The notes beneath the pieces were generated by a model. The model made no database searches. It saw nothing but the letters and a program-made list of their open reading frames with translations, and was not told where the DNA came from. Shown piece by piece: positions 27,487 to 35,033 of a DNA stretch of 64,000 bases. Positions within the stretch are counted from its first letter, which is position 1. Each line of letters begins with the position of its first letter. Made by a program: the position numbers and the translations under genes. The DNA is from Microbacterium proteolyticum (lineage in GTDB: Bacteria > Actinomycetota > Actinomycetes > Actinomycetales > Microbacteriaceae), in the NCBI RefSeq assembly GCF_029639405.1, contig NZ_CP121274.1:310001-374000 (forward strand), written 5' to 3'.

Positions 27487-28725
27487 ATGGCATCCACGTC
27501 TCAGCGACTGCGTCGCGTCGCACTCCCCGCGGCCGGTCTCACCGCCGCTCTCGCCCTCACGGCCTGCGCCGGCGGTCAGGCCGCCCCCGCCCCGACCGAC
27601 GGGTTCGACGGCGTCAGCCTGACCGTCTGGAACAACATCGACTTCGAGCCCTACCAGGGCCTGCAGAAGCAGTACTTCGAAGCGTGCGCCGCCGACCTCG
27701 GCATCACGGTCGACGTGCAGACCCAGTCCGGCGACTACACCACGAAGCTGCTGCAGGCCGCCGGCGCCAAGGCCCTGCCCGACGTGGCCCTCCTCTCCAC
27801 CGACACGCAGCTGCCGCAGCTGGCCGCCCAGGGCGTGCTCGCAGACCTCAGCTCGTACGACGTGAGCACGGACGGTCTCGCCGACAGCGCCGCCGACCTC
27901 GGCCGCTACGACGGCACGCTCTACGGTCTGCCCGTGCAGGTCGAGGACTACGCCATCTTCTACAACAAGGCCGCCTTCGCCGCCGCCGGAGTGTCCGAGA
28001 CCGCGCCGAAGACCTTCGACGACCTCGTGAAGCTCGCAGCGTCGTTGACCACGGCCGACCAGAAGGGCATCGTCCTCCCGGGCATCGGCGGCGACGGCTC
28101 GACCCCGGTGTACTTCCTGCCGTTCCTCCTCTCCGCCGGCGGCGACCCCGCCGACCCGACCGGCACCGGTGCCGTCGAGGCCGTCGACCTGTACAAGAAG
28201 CTCGTCGACAACGGCTCGCTCTCGTCCGAGTTCGTCAACTGGGGCTGGGACTCGATCGACCAGTGGACCTCCGGCAAGACGGCTCTGACGGTGTCGGGCC
28301 CCTGGAACCTCGTCGACACCTCGATCCCGTTCGAGTGGGGCACGTTCCCCTTCCCGACCGCCACCTCCGGTGAGTCGCCGAAGGTGAACCTCCTCGGCTA
28401 CGCCTACGGCGTCGCCGCCAACGCCGACGCGACGAAGGAAGCCGCGGCCGCAGCGCTGGTCAAGTGCCGCGCGTCAGAGGAGAACCAGGTCGACACCGCG
28501 GTCCAGGGCGGATACATCCCCGCGCTGAAGAGCGCGCAGGCCACCTTCGTCGAGAAGGTCCCCGCCGCCGCCCCGTTCGTCGACGCCGTCGACGGCGCGT
28601 ACAACTCCGCGCAGCTCGGCACCGAGTGGAACACGCTGCAGCAGCAGTACGTCGACGCCATCCAGGCGGCGACGGTCGGCGGACAGACGGCACAGGCCGC
28701 CCTGGAGCAGGCCAGCGGCAAGTGA
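27487..28725 (+). CDS. ABC importer solute-binding lipoprotein
   Basis: A 412-residue extracellular solute-binding protein of the family 1 (CUT1 sugar) type. The signal peptide ends in lipobox LTAC (Cys26). Family features: SLTVWNNIDFEPYQ opening, ALPDVALLSTDTQLPQLAAQGVLADL, GLPVQVEDYAIFYNKAAF and the QWTSGKTALTVSGPWNL hinge. Its gene is followed by two permeases in one overlapping unit. The ligand is not readable from sequence; the divergent nucleoside hydrolase suggests nucleosides, while the family more often binds oligosaccharides. Confidence 0.88.
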   Translation: MASTSQRLRRVALPAAGLTAALALTACAGGQAAPAPTDGFDGVSLTVWNNIDFEPYQGLQKQYFEACAADLGITVDVQTQSGDYTTKLLQAAGAKALPDVALLSTDTQLPQLAAQGVLADLSSYDVSTDGLADSAADLGRYDGTLYGLPVQVEDYAIFYNKAAFAAAGVSETAPKTFDDLVKLAASLTTADQKGIVLPGIGGDGSTPVYFLPFLLSAGGDPADPTGTGAVEAVDLYKKLVDNGSLSSEFVNWGWDSIDQWTSGKTALTVSGPWNLVDTSIPFEWGTFPFPTATSGESPKVNLLGYAYGVAANADATKEAAAAALVKCRASEENQVDTAVQGGYIPALKSAQATFVEKVPAAAPFVDAVDGAYNSAQLGTEWNTLQQQYVDAIQAATVGGQTAQAALEQASGK

Positions 28726-29669
28726 CGGCGGACACGCTGACGACGACCGGCCGGCCGGGGGCACGCACCCCCGGTCGGTTCCGGCGTTCCCTGGCCGCGC
28801 GCCAGCGCGGTGAGCTGTGGGGGTTCCTCACCCCGGCCATCGTGTTCTTCATCGTCTTCTTCCTGTTCCCCCTCGGGTACGGCGTGTACATGAGCACGAC
28901 GAACTTCACGACGGGGACGTTCATCACCGGCCGGGCGCCGTTCGTCGGGACGGCGAACTTCGAGGCGATCCTCTCCGAGCCGATCACCTTCCGCGCGCTG
29001 GCGAACACCGTCACGATCACCGTGGTCTCGGTCGTCGTCGAGCTCGTCCTGGGGCTTCTCCTCGCGCTCCTCTTCGCCCGGAGATTCCCCGGCAGCCGCT
29101 GGCTGCCGACCCTGATCCTCCTGCCGTGGCTGCTCCCGGCGGTCGTCGTGGCGACCGTCTGGAAGTCGCTCCTCGCCGGGGACGGACCGATCAACGACGT
29201 GCTGGGGTCTCTCGGACTTCCCGCCGAGGCGTGGCTGGCGAACCCGGCCACCGCCCTCCCGGCCGTCATCGTGGTCGCCGTGTGGGCGAGCCTGCCCTAC
29301 TGGGCCACGATCCTGGGCGCGGCCCTCAAGCAGGTGCCGGCCGAACAGCTCGAGGCGGCTCAGCTCGACGGGGCGGGCGCCTGGCGTCGCCTCGTCTCGA
29401 TCGTGCTGCCGACGATCTGGCCCGTGATCTCGGTGCTCGTCGTCATGAGCGTCGTCTACACGCTCCTCATCGTCGACCTCGTGCTCGTCCTCACGGCCGG
29501 CGGTCCCGCCAACAGCACGGTGACCCTCGGCCTGCTGTCCTACCGGCAGGCGTTCCAGCAGTTCCAGTTCGGACTCGGCGGCGCCTACGGGATGCTGCTG
29601 CTGGGCATCAGCATCCTGTTCGCGATCGTGTACACCGTGATGTCCATGCGCCAGGAGCGTGACGAATGA
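28722..29669 (+). CDS. ABC importer permease (MalF type)
   Basis: A 315-residue inner-membrane permease with six predicted helices. The EAA loop that contacts the ATPase reads EQLEAAQLDGAGAWRRLVSIVLPTIWP (about residues 206-232). The GTG start overlaps the solute-binding protein stop (GTGA). The extended N-terminus (about 30 residues) is basic and cytoplasmic. Confidence 0.88.
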   Translation: MTADTLTTTGRPGARTPGRFRRSLAARQRGELWGFLTPAIVFFIVFFLFPLGYGVYMSTTNFTTGTFITGRAPFVGTANFEAILSEPITFRALANTVTITVVSVVVELVLGLLLALLFARRFPGSRWLPTLILLPWLLPAVVVATVWKSLLAGDGPINDVLGSLGLPAEAWLANPATALPAVIVVAVWASLPYWATILGAALKQVPAEQLEAAQLDGAGAWRRLVSIVLPTIWPVISVLVVMSVVYTLLIVDLVLVLTAGGPANSTVTLGLLSYRQAFQQFQFGLGGAYGMLLLGISILFAIVYTVMSMRQERDE

Positions 29670-30547
29670 CCGCGACCCTGCCCGCCGCCCCGGCCCCCGC
29701 GACGACCGCCTCGGTCGCCGCTCCCGTCGCCGAGCGTCGCCGCCGCCGCGGCTGGACGTGGACGATCGTCACGATCGTCGTGCTCGCCGTCTACCTCTTC
29801 CCCGTCTACTGGATGATCTCTGCGTCGCTGCAGCCCTCCGCCAACTCGGCGGACACCGCCTGGTTCCCGGTCTCCCCCGGGCTCGGCGGCTACGAGAAGG
29901 CGCTCGACGACGCCGGCATCGGCGGGTTGCGCGTGTCGGTCCTGGTCTCGCTCGGCTCGGTGCTCGTGACGCTGCTCGTGGCCATCCCCGCCGCGTACGC
30001 GCTCAGCCGCCTGCGGTCGCGGGCGGTCAGCATCGCCCTCATCCTGCTGCTGCTCGCGCAGATGATCCCGAGCGTCGTCCTGGCCACCTCGTTCTACGCG
30101 ATGTTCAACTCGTGGGGCCTGCTCAACACGTTCATCGGGCTCATCCTGGCCAACGCCACCGCGGGCGTCCCGTTCGCGGTCATCGTGATGAGGGCCTTCA
30201 TGCTGCGCCTGGACACCGAGGTGATCGAGGCGGCGACGGTCGACGGACTCGGGCCGATCGGCACGCTGTGGCGGATCGTCGTCCCGCTCTCGCGCAACGC
30301 CATCGTCACCGCCGGCGTCTTCGCGTTCCTCTTCAGCTGGGGCGATCTGCTGTTCGGCCTGACCCTGGTCAACCGCAACGAGATGTACCCCATGTCGGTG
30401 CTGATCCTGGCGCTGGCGAACTCGAACCTCAACACGTGGGCGGCGACGATGGCCGCTTCCCTGATCGCGAGCGTGCCCGCCCTGGTGGTGATCCTCGCGG
30501 CTCAGCGACACGTCAAGGCGGGTCTGAGCGCCGGCGCCGGACGCTGA
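29666..30547 (+). CDS. ABC importer permease (MalG type)
   Basis: A 293-residue permease with six helices. The EAA motif is VIEAATVDGLGPIGTLWRIVVPLS (about residues 187-210). The ATG overlaps the preceding permease stop. No ATP-binding gene follows; CUT1 systems in actinobacteria commonly use one shared MsmK/UgpC-type ATPase encoded elsewhere. The pseudo-ATPase at 32000 is not a credible partner because its catalytic motifs are lost. Confidence 0.88.
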   Translation: MTATLPAAPAPATTASVAAPVAERRRRRGWTWTIVTIVVLAVYLFPVYWMISASLQPSANSADTAWFPVSPGLGGYEKALDDAGIGGLRVSVLVSLGSVLVTLLVAIPAAYALSRLRSRAVSIALILLLLAQMIPSVVLATSFYAMFNSWGLLNTFIGLILANATAGVPFAVIVMRAFMLRLDTEVIEAATVDGLGPIGTLWRIVVPLSRNAIVTAGVFAFLFSWGDLLFGLTLVNRNEMYPMSVLILALANSNLNTWAATMAASLIASVPALVVILAAQRHVKAGLSAGAGR

Positions 30548-30572
30548 GCACGGGCGGGCCCGCCCCCGCACG

Positions 30573-30578
30573 TAGACT
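30573..30578 (+). promoter_or_regulatory. -10 box for aspS
   Basis: TAGACT lies 8 nt before the GTG at 30587, consistent with leaderless or nearly leaderless transcription. Confidence 0.5.
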
Positions 30579-30586
30579 GGTCCCTC

Positions 30587-31927
30587 GTGAGCGAACGCGT
30601 CCTGATCCAGCAGTTGAAGTCCCTTCCCGCCGGCCCCGTCTCGGTGTCGGGGTGGGTCGAGACCGTCCGCGATCAGAAGAAGGTGCAGTTCATCGTCCTC
30701 CGCGACGAGACCGGCGCCGTCCAGCTGGTCAACCCGGCCACGCGTCCCTCCGAGGAGGCCGGCGAACAGGATGCCGCGGCCCTGGCCCTCACCGAGACGA
30801 TCGGCGCCCTCGCCAACGGCACGTTCCTGACGGTCCGCGGCGAGCTCAAGCACGACGAGCGCGTCAAGCTCGGCGGCGTCGAGATCAAGATCGGCGACCT
30901 CGAGATCGCCGCTGCCGCCAACCCCGAGACCCCGATCGCCGCCGACAGCGGTCTGGACAAGCGCATGGACTGGCGCTTCCTCGACCTCCGCCAGCGTCGC
31001 AACAACCTCATCTTCCGCGTGCAGACCACCCTCGAGCACGCCATGCGCACGTACTGGGTCGAGCGCGACTACATCGAGATCCACTCCCCCAAGCTCATGG
31101 CATCCCCCTCGGAGTCCAACGCCGAGCTGTTCGAGGTGCCCTACTTCGAGGACAAGACCGCGTACCTCGCGCAGAGCCCGCAGTTCTTCAAGCAGATGGC
31201 GCAGGTCGCCGGCTTCGGCAAGATCTTCGAGATCGCGCCCGCGTTCCGCGCCGACCCGTCCTTCACGAGCCGCCACGCGACCGAGTTCACCTCGGTGGAT
31301 GCAGAGATCAGCTGGATCGACTCGCACGAGGACGTCGCCCGTATGCAGGAGGAGCTCCTGCAGACCGCGTTCCAGGCCGTCAAGGACAAGCACGGCGACG
31401 AGATCCAGGAGCTGTTCGGCGTCGAGGTGCAGGTGCCGACGCTGCCGTTCCCGCGCATCCCGCTCGCGGAGGCCCGCGAGATCGTCGCGGCCCGCGGCTA
31501 CGACATCCCGCGTACCGACGGCGACCTCGACCCCGAGGGCGAGCGCCAGATCGCCGCGCACGTCCGCGAAGCGTTCGGCCACCAGTTCGTCTTCGTGACC
31601 GACTACCACCCCGAGATCCGCGCGTTCTACCACATGCGCGACCCCGAGACCGGGCTCACGAAGTCGTACGACCTGCTGTTCAACGGCGTCGAGATCACCA
31701 CCGGCGCGCAGCGCGAGCACCGCGTCGACGTCCTGGTGGAGCAGGCGAAGGAGAAGGGGCTCGACCCCGAGCACCTCGATTTCTACCTCGACTTCTTCCG
31801 CTTCGGCGCCCCGCCGCACGGCGGCTTCGGCATGGGCCTCGCGCGCGTCCTGATGCTCCTGCTCGGCGAGTCGTCGATCCGCGAGGTCACCTTCCTCTTC
31901 CGCGGCCCCACGCGCCTGGCTCCCTGA
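30587..31927 (+). CDS. aspS: Aspartate-tRNA ligase, archaeal/non-discriminating size
   Basis: A 446-residue class IIb synthetase charging tRNA-Asp, and perhaps tRNA-Asn. An OB-fold anticodon domain (VSVSGWVETVRDQKKVQFIVLRD) leads to the catalytic core with motif 2 FEIAPAFRADPSFTSRHATEFTSVDAEI and motif 3 GFGMGLARVLMLLLG. It lacks the ~130-residue GAD insertion of standard bacterial AspRS (about 590 residues), matching the archaeal/eukaryal form often annotated as aspartate-tRNA(Asn) ligase. Whether a second, bacterial-type AspRS exists lies outside this window. Confidence 0.9.
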   Translation: MSERVLIQQLKSLPAGPVSVSGWVETVRDQKKVQFIVLRDETGAVQLVNPATRPSEEAGEQDAAALALTETIGALANGTFLTVRGELKHDERVKLGGVEIKIGDLEIAAAANPETPIAADSGLDKRMDWRFLDLRQRRNNLIFRVQTTLEHAMRTYWVERDYIEIHSPKLMASPSESNAELFEVPYFEDKTAYLAQSPQFFKQMAQVAGFGKIFEIAPAFRADPSFTSRHATEFTSVDAEISWIDSHEDVARMQEELLQTAFQAVKDKHGDEIQELFGVEVQVPTLPFPRIPLAEAREIVAARGYDIPRTDGDLDPEGERQIAAHVREAFGHQFVFVTDYHPEIRAFYHMRDPETGLTKSYDLLFNGVEITTGAQREHRVDVLVEQAKEKGLDPEHLDFYLDFFRFGAPPHGGFGMGLARVLMLLLGESSIREVTFLFRGPTRLAP

Positions 31928-31987
31928 GTTCCCCCGCCCGACGCCCGAGGTTCACTCACCGGGCCGGGCGAGGTCATCCGTGACGCC

Positions 31988-31993
31988 TAGCGT
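31988..31993 (+). promoter_or_regulatory. -10 box for the pseudo-ABC gene
   Basis: TAGCGT lies 6 nt before the ATG at 32000. The presence of a promoter argues that the gene is expressed. Confidence 0.45.
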
Positions 31994-31999
31994 GTCGTC

Positions 32000-33055
32000 A
32001 TGGTCGAAGGCAGCGCCGCGGTGGCCGTCCCCTCGGACGGTTCCTCGGGCGCGGGGTGGAGCGTACGGCTCTCGGGCGTGACCCGCTCCCGCGCGGGCGC
32101 GCGGGTCCTCGACGGAGTCGACCTGGACCTGCCCGCGGGGGGCATCGTCGCGATCGTCGGCGAGTCCGGCTGCGGCGCGACCACCCTCGCGGGGATCATC
32201 GCCGGCCGCGAGCGGGCCGACCACGGCGAGGTGCTCATCGACGGGCGGGCGCGACCCGATGCGCCGCGACTCGGTGGGGTCTTCGATGACGGCGCTCCGC
32301 GCTTCGGGCGGGTACGCGACGCCGTGCTGCCCCGCGGGCGTCATCCCCACGGGGCCGACGACGAGGTGAGACGCCTCCTCGCCCTCGTCGGGCTGACCTC
32401 CCCGGATGCCGGGATACGGCGCCTGTCGCGGGGCGACCGGCAACGGCTCGCGATCGCGCGGGCGCTGGCCGCCGAGCCCCGAGCCCTGGTGCTCGACGAT
32501 GCGCTCAGCGCTCTGCACACCGTCGGTCGGGAGCGGCTGCGGGACGCTCTGGTCAGCGAGCTCCGCCGCCGCGGAACGACGACCGTCTGGGTCACCCGCG
32601 ACACCGCCGAAGCCATCGCCGTCGCCGACCGCGTGATCGTCCTCGACCGCGGACGCATCGCCGCCGACGGCACACCCGAGCAGGTCTACGCCCGCGCGGC
32701 CGAGCCCGCCGTCGCGGCGGTGCTCGGACCGGTGAGCAGCGTGCCCGGCATCGTCGAGGGATCCGAAGTCGACGTGTGGGGGCAGCATCTCCCCCTGGCC
32801 GGGTCCGCGCACGACGGGCACTGCGAAGTGCTGGTCCGCCCCGAGAACGTCGTCCTCGTGGCGCCGGACGCGCCCGGGATGGATGCCGTCGTCGAGGAGA
32901 GCAGGTTCCTCGGTCGCGTGCGGCGGTCGCTCGTGCGCACGCTCGACGGGAGCCTCGTCCACGTGGATCACGCCGCCGATGCACGCCTGGACCTTCACGC
33001 CCGGGTGCGAATCGCCCTCGCGGCCGTTCCCGTGACGACGCGGCCGCTCAGCTGA
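32000..33055 (+). CDS. ABC ATPase-like protein with lost catalytic motifs
   Basis: A 351-residue protein built like PotA/FbpC-type import ATPases: a nucleotide-binding domain (about 20-245) then an MOP/TOBE-like tail (CEVLVRPENVVLVAP). Every catalytic signature is altered. Walker A is GESGCGATT (residues 54-62) with Ala60 in place of lysine. The signature motif is LSRGDR (142-147), and the Walker B catalytic Glu is Asp167. The switch histidine is Arg200 (VTRD). The frame is intact and codon use is normal, so it is under selection but probably not an ATPase. No permease genes adjoin it. Confidence 0.8.
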   Translation: MVEGSAAVAVPSDGSSGAGWSVRLSGVTRSRAGARVLDGVDLDLPAGGIVAIVGESGCGATTLAGIIAGRERADHGEVLIDGRARPDAPRLGGVFDDGAPRFGRVRDAVLPRGRHPHGADDEVRRLLALVGLTSPDAGIRRLSRGDRQRLAIARALAAEPRALVLDDALSALHTVGRERLRDALVSELRRRGTTTVWVTRDTAEAIAVADRVIVLDRGRIAADGTPEQVYARAAEPAVAAVLGPVSSVPGIVEGSEVDVWGQHLPLAGSAHDGHCEVLVRPENVVLVAPDAPGMDAVVEESRFLGRVRRSLVRTLDGSLVHVDHAADARLDLHARVRIALAAVPVTTRPLS

Positions 33056-33064
33056 GGGCTGGGC

Positions 33065-33367
33065 TCAGGCGGGGAAATCGATCCCCGCGCGCTCGGTCAC
33101 CACGGTGCGGACGAACGCCGCCACCTCCTGGTGCGCCGGGTGCACCTGATAGCGCTCGAGGGCCTCGACGTCCGCGAACTCGCTGACGAGCGCCACGTCC
33201 CAGTTCGTCTGCGGGTAGGCGACGTTCCGCCCCACCTCGAGGTGTTCGATCTCGGCGATCTCGCCGCGGAGCGACAGCAGCCGCTCGGCGATCTGCTCCG
33301 CGTGCAGCGCGCGGGTGTCGGCGTCGTCCGCCGCGAGCTTCCACAGGACGATGTGACGAATGCTCAC
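33065..33367 (-). CDS. Dabb family (stress-responsive A/B barrel) protein
   Basis: A 100-residue dimeric alpha/beta-barrel protein. The family pattern is RHIVLWKL at the N-terminus, then EVGRNVAYPQTNWDVALVSEFADVEALERYQVHPAHQEVAAFV. The GTG start overlaps the stop of the glutaredoxin-like gene. Function is unknown; related domains bind hydrophobic ligands or act as small monooxygenases. Confidence 0.82.
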   Translation of the reverse strand: MSIRHIVLWKLAADDADTRALHAEQIAERLLSLRGEIAEIEHLEVGRNVAYPQTNWDVALVSEFADVEALERYQVHPAHQEVAAFVRTVVTERAGIDFPA

Positions 33368-33642
33368 GCGGAGGCTCCTTCGGGGTCGGCCGCGAGAAGG
33401 GCGGCACGGAGACGGTCGGCGGATACGCGCCAGTGCGCGTGCAGTTTGCCGTCGATCAGGACGACGGGGATCTTCTCCCACCACCGCTCGTAGAGGGCGG
33501 TGTCCTCGGCGATCGACGCCTGCTCGATGACGAGCCGGTCGGCCACCTCGGCCGGAAGCTCGCCCACGACCGTCTCGACGATCTGCTCGGCGACGTCGCA
33601 GAGATGACAGTCGGGCTTGCCGATGAGCGTGAGGGTCGTCAC
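33364..33642 (-). CDS. Glutaredoxin-like protein
   Basis: A 92-residue thioredoxin-fold protein with redox motif KPDCHLC (CxxC) at about residues 9-15 and the cis-Pro segment IPVVLIDGKLHAHWRVS. This is the DUF836-type glutaredoxin seen widely in actinobacteria. GTG 33642 is the only start that precedes the conserved beta strand TLTLIGKP. It precedes the Dabb gene with a four-base overlap and follows a rhodanese gene, forming a small redox cluster. Confidence 0.82.
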   Translation of the reverse strand: MTTLTLIGKPDCHLCDVAEQIVETVVGELPAEVADRLVIEQASIAEDTALYERWWEKIPVVLIDGKLHAHWRVSADRLRAALLAADPEGASA

Positions 33643-33673
33643 CCCACCTATCCTAGGAGGGCGCGACGGGGTG

Positions 33674-33967
33674 TCAGGACTCGACGTCGTAGCCCGAGGC
33701 GATCCACTCGCCCGTGCCGCCCTCGACGTTGGTGGCGTCGTGGCCGCGCGCCGACAGGGCCTCGACGACCCGCGCCGAGCGACCGCCGGCCTGGCAGATG
33801 ACGTCGAAGGCCCCCTCCGGGAGCTGGTCCAGGTTCTCGCCGAGCGTCGACATCGGCAGGTTGACGGCGCCGGGGACGTGTCCTCCGGCGAACTCGTCGA
33901 CCTCGCGCACATCGATCAGCGGACGATTGCGTCCGGCGTGCAGGTCGTGGACCGAGATGGACTGCAT
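33674..33967 (-). CDS. Rhodanese-like domain protein
   Basis: A 97-residue single rhodanese domain. PLIDVREVDEFAGGHVPGAVNLPM is the CH2A-type region, and the active-site loop is ICQAGGRSARVVEAL with Cys near residue 58. It may carry persulfide sulfur. The loop sequence CQAGGRS resembles persulfide-transfer rhodaneses rather than phosphatase-like ones, whose loop is longer. Confidence 0.88.
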   Translation of the reverse strand: MQSISVHDLHAGRNRPLIDVREVDEFAGGHVPGAVNLPMSTLGENLDQLPEGAFDVICQAGGRSARVVEALSARGHDATNVEGGTGEWIASGYDVES

Positions 33968-34053
33968 GTGTGCTCCTCGAAAGGACGTCGGTGATCGGAT
34001 GCCGCATACACGAAGCGCCCGTCGGATGACAGGCGCTCGGTGTGGTGGTCGCG

Positions 34054-34152
34054 TTACTTCTTGTTGCGACGCTGGTGACGAGTCTTGCGAAGCAGCTTGC
34101 GGTGCTTCTTCTTCGCCATGCGCTTACGGCGCTTCTTGATGACAGAACCCAC
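34054..34152 (-). CDS. Mini ribosomal protein bS22 (AURKAIP1/COX24 type)
   Basis: A 32-residue, extremely basic peptide MGSVIKKRRKRMAKKKHR... ending in RRNKK. The pattern VIKKRRKRM-KKKHRKLLR is the AURKAIP1/COX24 domain, which in mycobacteria is the small-subunit ribosomal protein bS22. Start GTG 34152 has GAGG upstream at good spacing. It is too short for standard gene finders and is embedded in a longer spurious frame. Confidence 0.88.
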   Translation of the reverse strand: MGSVIKKRRKRMAKKKHRKLLRKTRHQRRNKK

Positions 34153-34235
34153 GGAAAACCTCACTAAGTCGGGGTCTGGGTGCCGATGTCGGCTCCCGGG
34201 AACGGGCAGGCGTTGGAAAAAGGCCTCGGACCAGT

Positions 34236-34427
34236 CTAGCCGACGTCGGACACCGGCCGCTGCACAGCCTCGGCGACCGCCGATTCGGGCACCCGGTAGC
34301 TGCGTCCGAACCGCACGGCGGGCAGTTCTCCGGCGTGTACGAGGCGGTAGACGGTCATCTTCGAGACCCGCATCAGATCTGCGACCTCGGCGACCGTCAG
34401 GAAACGCACGTCGGGCAGCTCTGCCAT
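34236..34427 (-). CDS. BldC/excisionase-family HTH protein
   Basis: A 63-residue MerR-type winged HTH: FLTVAEVADLMRVSKMTVYRLVHAGELPAVRFGRSYRVPESAV. The order of residues matches actinobacterial BldC, a small DNA-binding regulator of development in Streptomyces. The ATG has GGGTG upstream and lies 43 nt after a predicted transcription start. Its neighbour bS22 follows on the same strand, an arrangement also common in other actinobacteria. Confidence 0.85.
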   Translation of the reverse strand: MAELPDVRFLTVAEVADLMRVSKMTVYRLVHAGELPAVRFGRSYRVPESAVAEAVQRPVSDVG

Positions 34428-34476
34428 CGATCACCCTTCGCCGCGGGTGTCCGCCACCCCTGTTCGCTGTGGACAC

Positions 34477-34506
34477 ACTCTAGGGTCTGCCCGAGACGCG
34501 TGTAAA
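34477..34506 (-). promoter_or_regulatory. Promoter for the BldC-like gene
   Basis: On the minus strand a -35 TTTACA (34506-34501) and a -10 TAGAGT (34482-34477) are separated by 18 bp. The 142-bp spacer between BldC and ArsR genes contains nothing else recognisable. Confidence 0.5.
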
Positions 34507-34569
34507 CCTATGGGGCTTCTGTGACGGAAGTGTGATGCGGATGCCGTGTTCCCGGGGCCCGGCGGCCGT

Positions 34570-34965
34570 TCAGCGGCCGGGGAGCTTGCGGAACGCGGAG
34601 GTGACCGAGTGCTTCACCGAGGCGGCCGCGCGGCCCATCACCTCGGCCGCGTGGACGGCGGGTTCCGGCAGGGCGGGCTCGTTCTCGACGTCGACCGAGA
34701 AGAACGGCACGAGCCAGTCATCGACCTCGTCGAGCGGAGCCACCGCCAGGCTGTAGTAGCGGTGCTGGCCCTCCTCGCGCACCGAGACCAGTTCCGCCTC
34801 GCGCAGCACCTTCAGGTGCTTCGAGACGGTGGGCTGGCTGACGCCGAGCGCGTGCACGATCTGCGAGACGCTCGTGCCCCGCTCACCGCCGGTCGCCCGG
34901 TCCAGGAGCAGCTGAAGGATGTCGCGACGCGTGCCGTCAGCGATCACGTCGAAGATGTCCGCCAT
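34570..34965 (-). CDS. ArsR family regulator
   Basis: A 131-residue regulator. The winged HTH covers residues 1-75 with FDVIADGTRRDILQLLLD and the recognition segment SVSQIVHALGVSQPTVSKHLKVLREAELV, then EEGQHRYYSLA. No cysteine pair for metal sensing is present. The C-terminal 50 residues include EVDDWLVPFFSVDVE, as in the ArsR group near bldC in actinobacteria. A TAACCT box 6 nt before the ATG suggests a leaderless start. It is divergent from trkH. Confidence 0.85.
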   Translation of the reverse strand: MADIFDVIADGTRRDILQLLLDRATGGERGTSVSQIVHALGVSQPTVSKHLKVLREAELVSVREEGQHRYYSLAVAPLDEVDDWLVPFFSVDVENEPALPEPAVHAAEVMGRAAASVKHSVTSAFRKLPGR

Positions 34966-34971
34966 GGCATT

Positions 34972-34977
34972 AGGTTA
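34972..34977 (-). promoter_or_regulatory. -10 box for the ArsR gene
   Basis: TAACCT on the minus strand, 6 nt before the ATG at 34965. Confidence 0.45.
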
Positions 34978-35033
34978 GCCGCGAGCCCGCCCGAGTACCA
35001 TGATTCGGGTTCCATCCCCGAAGGGAGCGACGC

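Noticed and set aside
29585..31819. 744-codon minus-strand frame
   Set aside because: Antisense of a permease and aspS; composition is typical of shadows.
32000..33055. ATPase subunit for the upstream CUT1 importer
   Set aside because: All ATPase motifs are lost, and aspS separates it from the importer genes.
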